Shown in pieces: positions 20,482-29,315 of a stretch of 46,627 bases of DNA. Numbering within the stretch: position 1 is the first letter of the stretch; every line of letters starts with the position of its first letter. The stretch covers positions 520-47,146 of the forward strand of contig PLXG01000087.1 of the NCBI GenBank assembly GCA_003153195.1. The letters are read 5' to 3'. The translations under genes were made by a program, and so were the position numbers. Below the pieces are notes generated by a model that was given only the letters and a program-made list of their open reading frames with translations, did not search any database and was not told where the DNA came from. This stretch comes from Myxococcales bacterium. Its GTDB lineage: Bacteria; Myxococcota_A; Polyangia; Palsa-1104.

Positions 20482-21431
20482 GCTGGCAGGCCCACCGATC
20501 GAAGCAGAGGCGCAAGCGAGCTGTCGGCGGGACCGGCCGTGTCTGGCCGTTTGGTGGAGAATACCGCGGGCAGCGCGCGGCCCACCAGCACCAACTTTCC
20601 GCTCAGCGATACATAGGCGCGCGACCTCACTGAGTCGTGATCGTTTTTCGCGATCGCGCGTCCGATCGCCGAATAAATCTGCCGGCTGGAGGCGATGGCC
20701 AAGCGACAGGAGCGCGGCAACATCGGAATTCCGCCATCGGCCGCCCGATAGTGCGCGTCGGCGCGCGCCAGCAGCTGTTTGACCGCAGCTTTGGTGGGTG
20801 CGGTGGCCGCGCGTGCGTTGAGCAGCGTCGCTTTTTGCAATCCCACCGATTCGCAAAGCGTGCGCGGCAGATAGACTCGTCCGCGTGCCGCGTCTTCGCC
20901 GATGTCGCGCGCAATGTTGGTGAGCTGCATGGCGATGCCCAGATCAGCGGCGCGATAGTAGGCGCGATCGTCGGCTACTCCCATGACCTTGGTCATCATC
21001 AACCCGACGGTGGCGGCCACGCGAAAGCAATAGAGGAACAGATCGTCGTCAGTTTCGTAAACCTGATCGCGCGCGTCCATTTCCATTCCGTCGAGTAGTG
21101 CCGCCGGCAGCGCTTCGGGAATCGCATGCGCCTCGACCACTTTGGAAAATGCGCGATCAATTGGATGGTCGTCGGCGACTCCGCGGTAAACGCGCGTGAG
21201 ACGAAGACGTAGCTGCGCGACCTGTTCAAGTCCGTGGGTTCGCGTCTCGTCGACTGCGTCGTCGGCACGCCGGCAAAACGCGTAGAGTGCCCAAGCGGCC
21301 TGGCGAACTCGCGCGGGCAGAAGGAGCGAGGAGAGAAAGAAACTTTTGGAATGTTTCTGGATCCAAGCGCGGCAGGCCAGGCGATCTTCGCGCGCCAAGA
21401 TCAATACAGAAGTGGTGCTCGCGTCGCTCAT
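20478..21431 (-). CDS. crtB: Phytoene synthase
   Basis: 317 aa. Squalene/phytoene synthase fold: SKSFFLSSLLLPARVRQAAW, then the first Asp-rich motif CRRADDAVDE, YCFRVAATVGLMM, and the second motif NIARDIGEDAARGRVYLP. It joins two geranylgeranyl diphosphates into 15-cis-phytoene. The ATG overlaps the crtI stop (ATGA) and its stop overlaps the cyclase start, giving a tightly coupled crtI-crtB-cruA operon. The extra ~20 residues before the synthase core look unstructured. Confidence 0.92.
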   Translation of the reverse strand: MSDASTTSVLILAREDRLACRAWIQKHSKSFFLSSLLLPARVRQAAWALYAFCRRADDAVDETRTHGLEQVAQLRLRLTRVYRGVADDHPIDRAFSKVVEAHAIPEALPAALLDGMEMDARDQVYETDDDLFLYCFRVAATVGLMMTKVMGVADDRAYYRAADLGIAMQLTNIARDIGEDAARGRVYLPRTLCESVGLQKATLLNARAATAPTKAAVKQLLARADAHYRAADGGIPMLPRSCRLAIASSRQIYSAIGRAIAKNDHDSVRSRAYVSLSGKLVLVGRALPAVFSTKRPDTAGPADSSLAPLLRSVGLPA

Positions 21432-22978
21432 GCGTTGGCGTGGGTGCCGGCGATCGGATCGCGCGGATTGCCGGTCCCGGCGCGGTCGGCGATCAATCGG
21501 TCGACCACTTTTGCCGACGACAGGACGCCCGGCATTCCCGCACCTGGATGGGTTCCGGCGCCGACGATGTAGAGACCGTCGACGTCTTCCGATTTATTGT
21601 GAAAACGGAAGTAGGCCGATTGCGAGAGCGTCGGCTGTAGCGAGAATGCCGCGCCGTTGACCGAGCTGAGCTCATCGCGAAAAGTCTGCGGCGTGATGAA
21701 TCGACTGGTCACCAGATTTTCGCGCAGTCCGGGAATCACGGTGGCGTCGAGATATTCGAAGATGCGATCGCGATAGATCTCGCCTTGCGCTTCCCAGTCG
21801 GTGCCCGACTGCAGATGTGGAACGGGCGAGAGCACGTAGAAGGCTTCGCAACCGGCCGGCGCGATGCTGGCGTCGGTGCGGGTGGGGGCGTGCAAGTAGA
21901 GGCTGAAGTCGTCGGATAGAATTTTTTTCTCGAAGATGTCGTGCAAGAGCGGCTTGTACCTGGGCCCGAGCAGGATCGAATGGTGCGCTAACTCGGGATA
22001 GATCTTCTTGGTGCCGAAGTAGGCCACGAACAGGCTCATCGAGTAGCGCTGCTTGTCGACGCGCGCGTCGGTCCATTTGCTGCGCGCGCTCTCGGCGATA
22101 AGGTGCTTATAGGTGGCCGGTGCATCCGCGTTGGAGATGACGATCTCGGCGGGCAGGGTGGCTCCGCCCTTCAATCGAACGCCGGTTACCTTGGCGCGGC
22201 GCGCGCTTTTTTCGGTGAGAATCTCTTCGACTTCGCTCGAGCAGCGCAAGCTTCCGCCGAGCGAGACGAACAGCTCGACCAAGGCCTGCACGATCGCGCC
22301 GGTGCCGCCGCGCGCGTACCAAACGCCCCATTTGCGCTCGAGAAAGGCGATCAGCGAATAGATCGACGTGGTGGTGAACGGATTGCCGCCCACCAGCAGT
22401 GGATGAAACGACATGACCGTTCGCACCGACTCGTCGCGAATGTACTTGGAGACCAGCGCGTGCACCGACAGATGAGACTTGAGACGAATCATCTGCGGCA
22501 GGATTCTGACCATGTCGCTGAAATGCAAAAACGGAACGTCGGCGAGATCCTCGAACCCGACTTTGAAGATCTTTTCGGCTTCGGTGACGAATCGCGCATA
22601 GCCGTCAACGTCGCGCGGCTCAAACTTTCGCACCTCCTCGGCCATTCGATCGGCGTCGCCGGTGTAGTCGAACACCCGCCCGTCGTGAAAGCGCACGCGA
22701 TAAAATGGATCGACCGGCAGCAGCTCGACCGCCTCGTCCATGCGTCGTCCGGCGAGTGCGAACAGCTCTTCGAGCAGGATGGGCGCGGTGACCACGGTGG
22801 GTCCGCCATCGAAGGTGAAGCCGTCATCGCGATAGACGTAGGCCCGCCCGCCCGGCTGATCGCGCTTCTCCAGCAGCGTGACGTCGAAGCCGCGCGCGGC
22901 CAGGCGAATGGCGGCACCGAGCCCGCCAAACCCTGCGCCGATCACCACCACCTTCGGTTTCACCGGCGAAAGATGCAT
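21428..22978 (-). CDS. crtI: Phytoene desaturase (CrtI family)
   Basis: 516 aa. The FAD-binding N-terminus is VVVIGAGFGGLGAAIRLAARG, followed by LLEKRDQPGGRAYVY and FTFDGGPTVVTAP. The C-terminus has GLYIVGAGTHPGAGMPGVLSSA, the CrtI C-terminal signature. Members introduce 3-4 double bonds into phytoene to give neurosporene or lycopene; the cyclase downstream argues for lycopene. First gene of the crtI-crtB-cruA operon. A second possible start (GTG, six codons in) lies closer to the Rossmann strand. No clear Shine-Dalgarno precedes the ATG. Confidence 0.9.
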   Translation of the reverse strand: MHLSPVKPKVVVIGAGFGGLGAAIRLAARGFDVTLLEKRDQPGGRAYVYRDDGFTFDGGPTVVTAPILLEELFALAGRRMDEAVELLPVDPFYRVRFHDGRVFDYTGDADRMAEEVRKFEPRDVDGYARFVTEAEKIFKVGFEDLADVPFLHFSDMVRILPQMIRLKSHLSVHALVSKYIRDESVRTVMSFHPLLVGGNPFTTTSIYSLIAFLERKWGVWYARGGTGAIVQALVELFVSLGGSLRCSSEVEEILTEKSARRAKVTGVRLKGGATLPAEIVISNADAPATYKHLIAESARSKWTDARVDKQRYSMSLFVAYFGTKKIYPELAHHSILLGPRYKPLLHDIFEKKILSDDFSLYLHAPTRTDASIAPAGCEAFYVLSPVPHLQSGTDWEAQGEIYRDRIFEYLDATVIPGLRENLVTSRFITPQTFRDELSSVNGAAFSLQPTLSQSAYFRFHNKSEDVDGLYIVGAGTHPGAGMPGVLSSAKVVDRLIADRAGTGNPRDPIAGTHANA

Positions 22979-23140
22979 TAATGATAGAGATCCCGGCTAG
23001 AGAAATCGGAGGTCCCTCTCCAGGGGTAAGACCGCCTGATTTTGTTTGGGAATTTGATGTAAGCGCGCACTTTGTAGTGTTACGATTTGCGCGGTTAGGT
23101 CGAAAATCACATGTCTTTCAGTAACTTAAATAGGTAGAGA
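22979..23140. promoter_or_regulatory. Divergent control region between crtI operon and P450, with operator-like palindrome
   Basis: This 162 bp gap must promote both the crt operon (minus) and the P450 (plus). An operator-like interrupted palindrome is centred near 23073: gtaa 23059-23062 with ttac 23080-23083, enclosing cact 23068-23071, loop ttgt, and agtg 23076-23079. Also cgcgca 23064-23069 pairs with tgcgcg 23088-23093. The binding factor is unknown; a light- or redox-responsive regulator would fit carotenoid genes (inference). Confidence 0.4.
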
Positions 23141-24454
23141 GTGATCCCAGGGCCTTCCATCGTTTGGGCGCCGCTTGGCGCGATGCAGCTGCTCCGCGAT
23201 CCGCGTGTGTTCATCCGCGAGAACGCGGCCCGCTATGGCGACGTATGGCGCAGTCGAATTCCCGCCATCGGTCCAGGCAAGCGGTTGCGCGATCTGGTCT
23301 GGCTCATGGGACCCGAAGGTGCCGAGCGAATTTTGGCGCCGCAACATCGCGACGACTTCTCCTGGTACGGTGGCTACGGCTTCACCATGGAGCCGACTTT
23401 CGGCCGCGACATTCTCTTTCTGAGCGACGACACGCCCGGCTGCCCAGCGCACAAAGAGCGGCACCGCACGCTCAGCCCCGCCTTTCACCCGCGCACCGAT
23501 GGCGACTACCTTCCCGTAATCGAGTCGGTCGTAAAGTCGCACACGCGCAATTGGCGTCCAGGCACCCGAATCGATCTCCAGTGGGAGCTCAAGCGAATTG
23601 CCTTTCACGTGGTCGCCGCGCTGCTGCTCGGCGCAGAGGAGCGCGATCTCGACCAGCTCATGCACCTGTTCGAAGATCTTGGCGACGGTCTCTACTCGAT
23701 CTTGCGCGTGCGCCTGCCGGGTTTCGACTTCTATCGAGGACAGCGCGCTCGCGAAAAGCTGGCCGCCTATCTGCGCGAGAAGATCGCTGGGTACCGCTGC
23801 GCGCCCGAGCTGCCGCGCAACATGATTGGCTATCTCATGCGCTTCGGCGCCGAAGACGAGCGCGCGCTCTCCGACGAGACGTTGGTGGCCGAGATGCTGG
23901 CATTTCTCTTCGCCGGCTACGACACCACCGCCAGCATGCTCACCTCGTTCTTTGCGGCGGTGATTCCCCGCGCCGAAATTGTGCGAATCCTTCGCCAGGA
24001 AGCGAGCGAGCTGCGCTTCTCCGAGCTGCAATCGCAGCCGATGTTGGAAGCGACCCTGCTCGAGACCGAGCGACTCTTCCCGCCGCTCGTCTTCAGCATG
24101 CGTGGCGTGGAGCGCGACATTACGTTTCGGAATTTCACCATTGCCGCCGGTAGTCGCGTGGCCTATAGCGCTTGGCAGATAGGTCGCATGCCTTCGCTGT
24201 TCGAGCGCGCCGGCGAATTTTTGCCCGAGCGATTTTTCGACGACAAAAAAGCGCCGCCCTACAGCATTCTGGGATTTGGCGGCGGACCTCGCACCTGCAT
24301 CGGCAAACGATTTGCGTCGCTGGAGATGCGACTGGTGATCGCGCTACTCTTCAGATCGTTTTCATTTGGCCCGCAGTTCAACGCCGACGATGAGATGTTC
24401 TTCAATCCCACCATGCAGCGGCGACAGGGTCTGCGCATCGAGATCCGCGCATAA
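23141..24454 (+). CDS. Cytochrome P450, probable carotenoid-modifying
   Basis: 437 aa, GTG start preceded by aggtagagag. The P450 hallmarks are present: I-helix AGYDTTASMLTSFF, K-helix ETERLFPPL (ExxR), and heme-binding FGGGPRTCIGKRFA with Cys386 as the thiolate ligand. There is no N-terminal membrane anchor, so it is a soluble or peripheral enzyme; no ferredoxin or reductase is adjacent. Its divergent position next to crtI suggests ring hydroxylation or ketolation of the cyclic carotenoid, as described for Thermus CYP175A1, but the substrate is an inference from context. Confidence 0.9.
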   Translation: MIPGPSIVWAPLGAMQLLRDPRVFIRENAARYGDVWRSRIPAIGPGKRLRDLVWLMGPEGAERILAPQHRDDFSWYGGYGFTMEPTFGRDILFLSDDTPGCPAHKERHRTLSPAFHPRTDGDYLPVIESVVKSHTRNWRPGTRIDLQWELKRIAFHVVAALLLGAEERDLDQLMHLFEDLGDGLYSILRVRLPGFDFYRGQRAREKLAAYLREKIAGYRCAPELPRNMIGYLMRFGAEDERALSDETLVAEMLAFLFAGYDTTASMLTSFFAAVIPRAEIVRILRQEASELRFSELQSQPMLEATLLETERLFPPLVFSMRGVERDITFRNFTIAAGSRVAYSAWQIGRMPSLFERAGEFLPERFFDDKKAPPYSILGFGGGPRTCIGKRFASLEMRLVIALLFRSFSFGPQFNADDEMFFNPTMQRRQGLRIEIRA

Positions 24455-24471
24455 GTGTTATAGTCCGGCCC

Positions 24472-25194
24472 ATGCGAAATTTAGCTGTTCTGATGGTTGC
24501 TACTTTGTTCGCCTGCGGTGGCGCGTCGACCTCGGTCGATGCGTCGGGCATTTCTGTCGATGGGGCAGGCGATGGAGCGGTCGACGGGGCGGTCGATGCG
24601 TCGGGCGATTTGTCGTCGACTTCATATTATCTTCCCACCGGATTTCAGCTCGCACCTTTTTTGTCTTCGACTCCAGTCTACGAGTTCACGTCGGCGTCGC
24701 CGGCCACCGATGCGGGTAAGGATTACTTCGCGGTCCTCGAAACCGATGTCGGACGAATCGTGTTTGATCTTTACGAGACGCAGACTCCCATCACCGTCAA
24801 CTCGTTCGTGTTTCTGGCCCGCAATCACTTCTTCGACGGTCAGGCGTTCCATCGGGTGATCAATGGCTTCGTGGCGCAGGGTGGCGATCCCAATTCGCTC
24901 GACCCCGACAGCTCGTCATGGGGCCTGGGCGGGCCGGGCTACATGTTCGGGACTGAAATCGTGAGCAGTCTCCAGTTCGACAGCGCCGGCGTGGTTGGGA
25001 TGGCGCGAGGGTCGAGCATGAACTCGAATGGCTCGCAGTTCTTCATCACGCTGGCCGCCGCCCACAGCCTCGACGGGCAGTACACGGTATTTGCCAAAGT
25101 GACCGAGGGCGCCGATCTCTTTTCGCAGATCGTGCGCGGCGAACCGCCCGACAACCCCACTCGAATGACGCGGGTCTACATCATCTACAAGTGA
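24472..25194 (+). CDS. Lipoprotein cyclophilin-type peptidyl-prolyl cis-trans isomerase
   Basis: 240 aa with lipobox LFAC (MRNLAVLMVATLFAC). A low-complexity Asp/Ala/Gly linker with VDG/VDA repeats (~residues 22-45) tethers a cyclophilin domain (~80-238): ETDVGRIVFDLYE, TPITVNSFVFLARN, FFDGQAFHRVINGFVAQGGD, GVVGMARGSSMNSNGSQFFI and LDGQYTVFAKV. Active-site residues FHR and QFFI are conserved, so isomerase activity on periplasmic or surface proteins is likely. The PIG-L gene starts one base after its stop, so they form an operon. Confidence 0.9.
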   Translation: MRNLAVLMVATLFACGGASTSVDASGISVDGAGDGAVDGAVDASGDLSSTSYYLPTGFQLAPFLSSTPVYEFTSASPATDAGKDYFAVLETDVGRIVFDLYETQTPITVNSFVFLARNHFFDGQAFHRVINGFVAQGGDPNSLDPDSSSWGLGGPGYMFGTEIVSSLQFDSAGVVGMARGSSMNSNGSQFFITLAAAHSLDGQYTVFAKVTEGADLFSQIVRGEPPDNPTRMTRVYIIYK

Positions 25195-25195
25195 C

Positions 25196-26077
25196 TTGAG
25201 CGGCGTTCTCTATATTTCGCCGCACGCGGATGACGTGGCATTTTCGGCAGCCGCACAGATCACCCGTGATGTCGCGGCGAACAAGCGAGTCGCGGTACTC
25301 ACGCTCTTCGGAACTCCCCAAGGATCGGGTCCGTTCGACGATCAAGCCACTCGTTCGGCGGAAGACGATGCATTCGCGTCGCAAATGCGAATCGAAAAGC
25401 TCCCCGGCGGAGGCTGGCTCGACGCGATCGCGCGCGATCCGCGTTACCGATCTCCGCGCCGGGTCTTTCAGCCGTTCGATGAGTACGCGCTGGCGGACGA
25501 GATCGCCGGCCGGTTGCAAGCGATCGTCGATGGCGGCTTCGAGCAGATCGTCGCGCCGCTCGGAATCGGTGGTCACGTCGACCATCAGATCGCGCACGCG
25601 GCCGTACAAAAGCTGACGCGTGTCGAACGCATATTTTACGAAGACACGCCCTATGTGCTGACATGCCATCAGCTTCCACGACGACTTCACAGACTCGGCT
25701 TTCGCGCTCTCCCGTCGTCCGATCCCACCTTGGCCCGAAGTGGCCGGTGGAGCGAGCTGGCTGCCACGGCGCGTGCCTGGAATCGATCGCCGTTCGTGCG
25801 CGGCGAGACCAGTCCGCTCTCTCGTCCATTCGCGGTCGCTACCATCGTGTGGCCCGATCGTCGCTCGCCTGCCATTCCCAGCCCCGATGCGCCAGTCGCT
25901 CAGTCGGAGTGGATTTCGGATTCTCATCACGCCAAGTTGTCTGCCATCGCCACCTACCAGAGCCAGTGGCCGCTCTTCTTTCCCAAGTTGGAAGATTGGA
26001 AAAGCGAGCTCGCCGAATACGCGCGCGCACAAGGTTACACGGAGCTCGGTGAACGCCGTTGGCGGTTACCGCGTTAG
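25196..26077 (+). CDS. PIG-L / LmbE family zinc deacetylase
   Basis: 293 aa from TTG 25196, one base after the cyclophilin stop; no ATG or GTG gives a complete N-terminus. The metal-binding SPHADDVAFS motif (His10, Asp12, Asp13; family PHxDD) and GGHVDHQIAH (His127, Asp129, His130) are both present, so the enzyme looks active. PIG-L proteins remove N-acetyl groups from GlcNAc-type sugars or conjugates (e.g. bacillithiol, mycothiol, glycolipids). The ~130-residue C-terminal part is less conserved. There is no signal peptide, so it is probably cytoplasmic. The substrate is unknown. Confidence 0.85.
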   Translation: MSGVLYISPHADDVAFSAAAQITRDVAANKRVAVLTLFGTPQGSGPFDDQATRSAEDDAFASQMRIEKLPGGGWLDAIARDPRYRSPRRVFQPFDEYALADEIAGRLQAIVDGGFEQIVAPLGIGGHVDHQIAHAAVQKLTRVERIFYEDTPYVLTCHQLPRRLHRLGFRALPSSDPTLARSGRWSELAATARAWNRSPFVRGETSPLSRPFAVATIVWPDRRSPAIPSPDAPVAQSEWISDSHHAKLSAIATYQSQWPLFFPKLEDWKSELAEYARAQGYTELGERRWRLPR

Positions 26078-26080
26078 ACG

Positions 26081-26097
26081 ACGGCGGCGAGCGCCGT
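26081..26097. terminator. Weak hairpin between convergent genes
   Basis: acggcg (26081-26086) pairs with cgccgt (26092-26097) across a 5-base loop in the short gap between PIG-L and the module B lipoprotein. There is no T-tract on either side, so intrinsic termination is uncertain. Confidence 0.3.
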
Positions 26098-26099
26098 GG

Positions 26100-28559
26100 T
26101 CAATTGATCGTTTGAGCGCAGAAGCCGTTCACGCAGGTGTTCGACGGTTCGCAACAGTCGGCCGATGTCACACATTTCTCCTGTGCCTGCGAGCAGTTCG
26201 CCACAGCTGAGCAGTGTCCGTCGGGAGGCGGACTCTGACAGATGAGCGCACCGCCCGCGCCGTTTGGCTGACAACATCCGCCGCAGCACTGATCGCCGGT
26301 GTCGCAGGAATTGCCGTCCGATTGGCAGGGATCGAGCGCCCAAAATCCACGCGAATTTCCCGTCAGAATTTCCTGCGCCGGCAAGTAGAACGCCGGGAAG
26401 CTGGGGTCGGCGTCGGCCGATCCGCCCAAGCTCACCGCTGCCACCCACAACTTCTTGGTGGTGGCCTTCGATAGATCGGTGATGTCGTAGCGCTGCGGAT
26501 CGCTCTGCCACGGTGTGGCGGTGAGTTGGTTCCCGTACGCCCGACGACTGGTGAAGACGATCCAGGCGTAGCCGCCGGAGACGATCGGCAAAATGGTGGG
26601 CTCATAGTTGAGCGTCGTATCGTCCCAGCCGGCTTCGTTGTATTGCGTGCCCTCATATCCTCCGTCGCCGGTCCGCACGATCCCATGGTCGTTGCCGCTG
26701 ACCGGAAGGTATGAACTGGATCCATTTTTGCCGTTGAGCGCGTCGAGCTGAACCGCTGTCGGGCTCGCTCCACCGAGCTTGAGCCACGAAATCTCGCCGC
26801 GCGTGCCCTGTCGCGTCGTCATGACGATGTCTCGATTGCTGTCGCGCAGCTGAGTCTCGAAAACGATGCCGCTGTTGTCGGGCAGGAAAACGGGAAATCC
26901 GATTCGTTGTCCGATTCCTGGCGACAGCAGCGCCTGAAAGTTCGAGAACTGAGGGCTGGGAGTCGCGACGTAGTGGCCGACCATGAGCGGTCCCTGAAGA
27001 TTGTTAGTTTTTCCCGACACGTCGACGTAAGCGATCAAACTGTCGTCGGGAGAGAACGAAGGATGGGCCACACCCACGCCGCCCGGAAAGCCGGAATTGG
27101 TGATCATTTGGGGATTCAAAGCGAACTGCCAGAAGGCGCTCACCGCCGAGCCGGATCCAGCATTGGTCGGATCCGAGGGATTGTCCGAGTCGAGCTCCAC
27201 GGCGTTGCCGACGGCGTAAGAACCATCGCTCACCATTCCGGCCCAGGCGAATGTTCCGTCAGGTGTGAGTTGCTTTTCGGAAGACATCACGTTCGAGACC
27301 TTCAAATCGTATGCGTAGCTGTAGTTGGGATTGCCGCCACTGATCGATCCGTTCGATTTGTCGTACTCGGCCTGTACGATGAGTCGCTGCCCGCGCGAGG
27401 CCACCACGTGACAGGTGCGACATCCCTTGTCGCTGGTGGGGTGACCGTTCACGTCGAGATCACTGTCCGCACCGACGACCAGCGTAGGCTTGGTTTGGCC
27501 CGAGCGAATGCCGAGAACCGCTGCGCCGAAGTAATGTCCGGCGGTATCCGGTGTGACGAAATTCTTTACGAGCTGCGTGCCGTAGGAGTTGTAATAGACG
27601 GTGCCGGTCAGGCGGGCCGGTGCGACGGTCCAGGTTTCGGTGAGCGGTCCATAAGCTTGGCCGGCTCTCGCCAGGGTGAGCTTGACGGTGAGCTTGTCGA
27701 TTGTTCCGTCGGGAGTGGGACCGCCGGAAGAGTTGGTCGCCGCTTCCCACACATCCTGCGGGATTGGATGGCGAATGAACTTTCCGCTGGTCTGCGCCAA
27801 GATCGCGGGTCTGCCAAACGTGCCCGACCAAGTGAACGAGCCCGAGGTGGTCGACAGATCGATCTTGATGGCATCGGCGTCGCCGGTGTCCCAATTCCAC
27901 ATCAGGAGCGGGGCGATCATGCCGCGCGGCCAAGCGGTTTTGTCGTATGGATAGAGAAACGAAAGATGGAGTGAGGCGCCATCTCCGGTCGGACTTTCGA
28001 GGGCGGTCATCACGCTCGGATCGGAAACTGCGATGCCTAGTCCCTCGCCGCCGACACCGCCGACGCCACCGAGTCCGTCACCTTTGCTCAGTCCGTCGAC
28101 ATTGGCAGGAACCTGCGGCTGCTCGGATGCGACGCTGGTATCGACTCCGTTTTGCGGACCGGCGGTGATCTTGACCATCACTTGGCGTTTGATGGTGGCG
28201 CCGCCGATCGATGCGATCACGGTCACCAGGCCACCCACCTTTCCGTTGGCGGTGAATGTCGCCGATGAAACCTGGCCGGAATCGATGGTCCCGATGTCGC
28301 CGCGGTCGACCGTCCAGCGCACCAAGATGGGCGTGCCCAGCAGCGTGGCCATGAAGGCCTGCGATGTTTGCGCCGGATAGTTGAGGGTTTGCAGATCGCT
28401 CGGCTCGACGTCGAGACCGCTGTAGTCCATGGCCATGTCGCCAGTGTCGATCCCCACCTGCGCCATGTCCGGCAACGAATTCTGACGACCGGCCGAGAAG
28501 GGCTCGTGGCATCCGCTGAGCATCAACATCATCAGTACGCGTCCGACCCTTGTTCTCAT
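26100..28559 (-). CDS. Module B: large CXXCH lipoprotein with Ig-like, propeller and 14-cysteine tail
   Basis: 819 aa, ATG preceded by agggggac. The signal peptide MRTRVGRVLMMLMLSGC has lipobox LSGC. It has the same architecture as the module A protein: DYSGLDVEPSDLQT box; Ig-like domain (VRWTVDRGDIGTIDSG, TIKRQVMVKI); Gly-rich linker (GDGLGGVGGVGGEGLG); c-type heme motif CRTCH at 380-384 followed by VASRGQRLIVQ; PD40-type repeats (FSPDDSLIAYVD, FLPDNSGIVFET); and a tail of 14 cysteines spaced as in A, ending GFCAQTIN. Last gene of the barrel-sigma-partner-lipoprotein operon, 30 bp after the TPR partner. Convergent with the PIG-L gene. Confidence 0.85.
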   Translation of the reverse strand: MRTRVGRVLMMLMLSGCHEPFSAGRQNSLPDMAQVGIDTGDMAMDYSGLDVEPSDLQTLNYPAQTSQAFMATLLGTPILVRWTVDRGDIGTIDSGQVSSATFTANGKVGGLVTVIASIGGATIKRQVMVKITAGPQNGVDTSVASEQPQVPANVDGLSKGDGLGGVGGVGGEGLGIAVSDPSVMTALESPTGDGASLHLSFLYPYDKTAWPRGMIAPLLMWNWDTGDADAIKIDLSTTSGSFTWSGTFGRPAILAQTSGKFIRHPIPQDVWEAATNSSGGPTPDGTIDKLTVKLTLARAGQAYGPLTETWTVAPARLTGTVYYNSYGTQLVKNFVTPDTAGHYFGAAVLGIRSGQTKPTLVVGADSDLDVNGHPTSDKGCRTCHVVASRGQRLIVQAEYDKSNGSISGGNPNYSYAYDLKVSNVMSSEKQLTPDGTFAWAGMVSDGSYAVGNAVELDSDNPSDPTNAGSGSAVSAFWQFALNPQMITNSGFPGGVGVAHPSFSPDDSLIAYVDVSGKTNNLQGPLMVGHYVATPSPQFSNFQALLSPGIGQRIGFPVFLPDNSGIVFETQLRDSNRDIVMTTRQGTRGEISWLKLGGASPTAVQLDALNGKNGSSSYLPVSGNDHGIVRTGDGGYEGTQYNEAGWDDTTLNYEPTILPIVSGGYAWIVFTSRRAYGNQLTATPWQSDPQRYDITDLSKATTKKLWVAAVSLGGSADADPSFPAFYLPAQEILTGNSRGFWALDPCQSDGNSCDTGDQCCGGCCQPNGAGGALICQSPPPDGHCSAVANCSQAQEKCVTSADCCEPSNTCVNGFCAQTIN

Positions 28560-28589
28560 TTTCGTCCCCCTGTGATCGAACCGAGAGCG

Positions 28590-29315
28590 TTAGTGTGAAA
28601 ACTGTTGTTGTGCCTGTCGGGCGGTTTCGCGAAAACGTCCGTGCGGATAGCGATCGAGATATCGCTTGGCCAAGATCAGCGCTCTCTCATCGTGTTTCAC
28701 CACTGCCGTTTCGATCTGCAGCGAGAGCGCCTCTTCCAACAGCGCACCCTTCGGATAGCGACGCAGATACTCGGCGAGGAGTGCGTTCGAACGAACCGGA
28801 TCGTGGTCATGGCGCAGTGCTTTCATCGCCGCCAGCACACCCGCCATCTCCTCGGGATTGATCGCTTTGGCCTTTGCCGTCGGTTTGCTCGCATGGATCT
28901 TCGGGCGAATGGTCGGAGCAACTCCTGTCGACTGCTTTGCTTCGACCGGCGATTCGGCCTCGGCCTCGACCATGGCCCCGGCATGAGCGGCCACTTCATT
29001 GTCGGACAACTTGGGCGCGGGCGCGCTCGGCGCGGGTGTCGTCACCTTTGCGGCTGGCGCGACCGTCTTGGGCGAATGGAGGTATCGCCCAATCATCGCC
29101 GACGCAAATCCCACCGAGGCGATGATTCCGACCGTGGCGAATACCAGGCGGAGCCGAGCGCGAGGGACAGCCCGCGCGCCCTTCGAGTCGCTCGCCGAAA
29201 GAATCGCCTGCCGTCGTTCATTCGACGGACTCCGAGCCGGTGCTCGACGCAGAAGTTTGGCCAGCTCGTCCCCGGATTCTTCGCTCTTTGGCTCGTCATC
29301 GCGTAGCGGTCGCAT
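28590..29315 (-). CDS. Module B: one-TM TPR-like partner, putative anti-sigma factor
   Basis: 241 aa. A cytoplasmic N-terminus of ~55 residues is followed by a transmembrane helix at ~57-77 (LVFATVGIIASVGFASAMIG). A Pro/Ala-rich periplasmic linker follows (~80-150). The C-terminal ~85-residue TPR-like segment contains MKALRHDHDP, LLAEYLRRYPKGALLEEAL and YLDRYPHGRFR. It has no zinc-binding HXXXCXXC motif and no FecR domain. The ATG overlaps the sigma stop by one base (TGATG), the usual arrangement of a sigma factor and its regulator, so anti-sigma function is inferred from position and topology. The closest relative is the module C protein. Confidence 0.7.
   Translation of the reverse strand: MRPLRDDEPKSEESGDELAKLLRRAPARSPSNERRQAILSASDSKGARAVPRARLRLVFATVGIIASVGFASAMIGRYLHSPKTVAPAAKVTTPAPSAPAPKLSDNEVAAHAGAMVEAEAESPVEAKQSTGVAPTIRPKIHASKPTAKAKAINPEEMAGVLAAMKALRHDHDPVRSNALLAEYLRRYPKGALLEEALSLQIETAVVKHDERALILAKRYLDRYPHGRFRETARQAQQQFSH

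Noticed and set aside
20482-20856. N-terminal extension of the cyclase open frame through crtB
   Set aside because: Antisense-like composition; the GTG overlapping the crtB stop is the expected coupled start.
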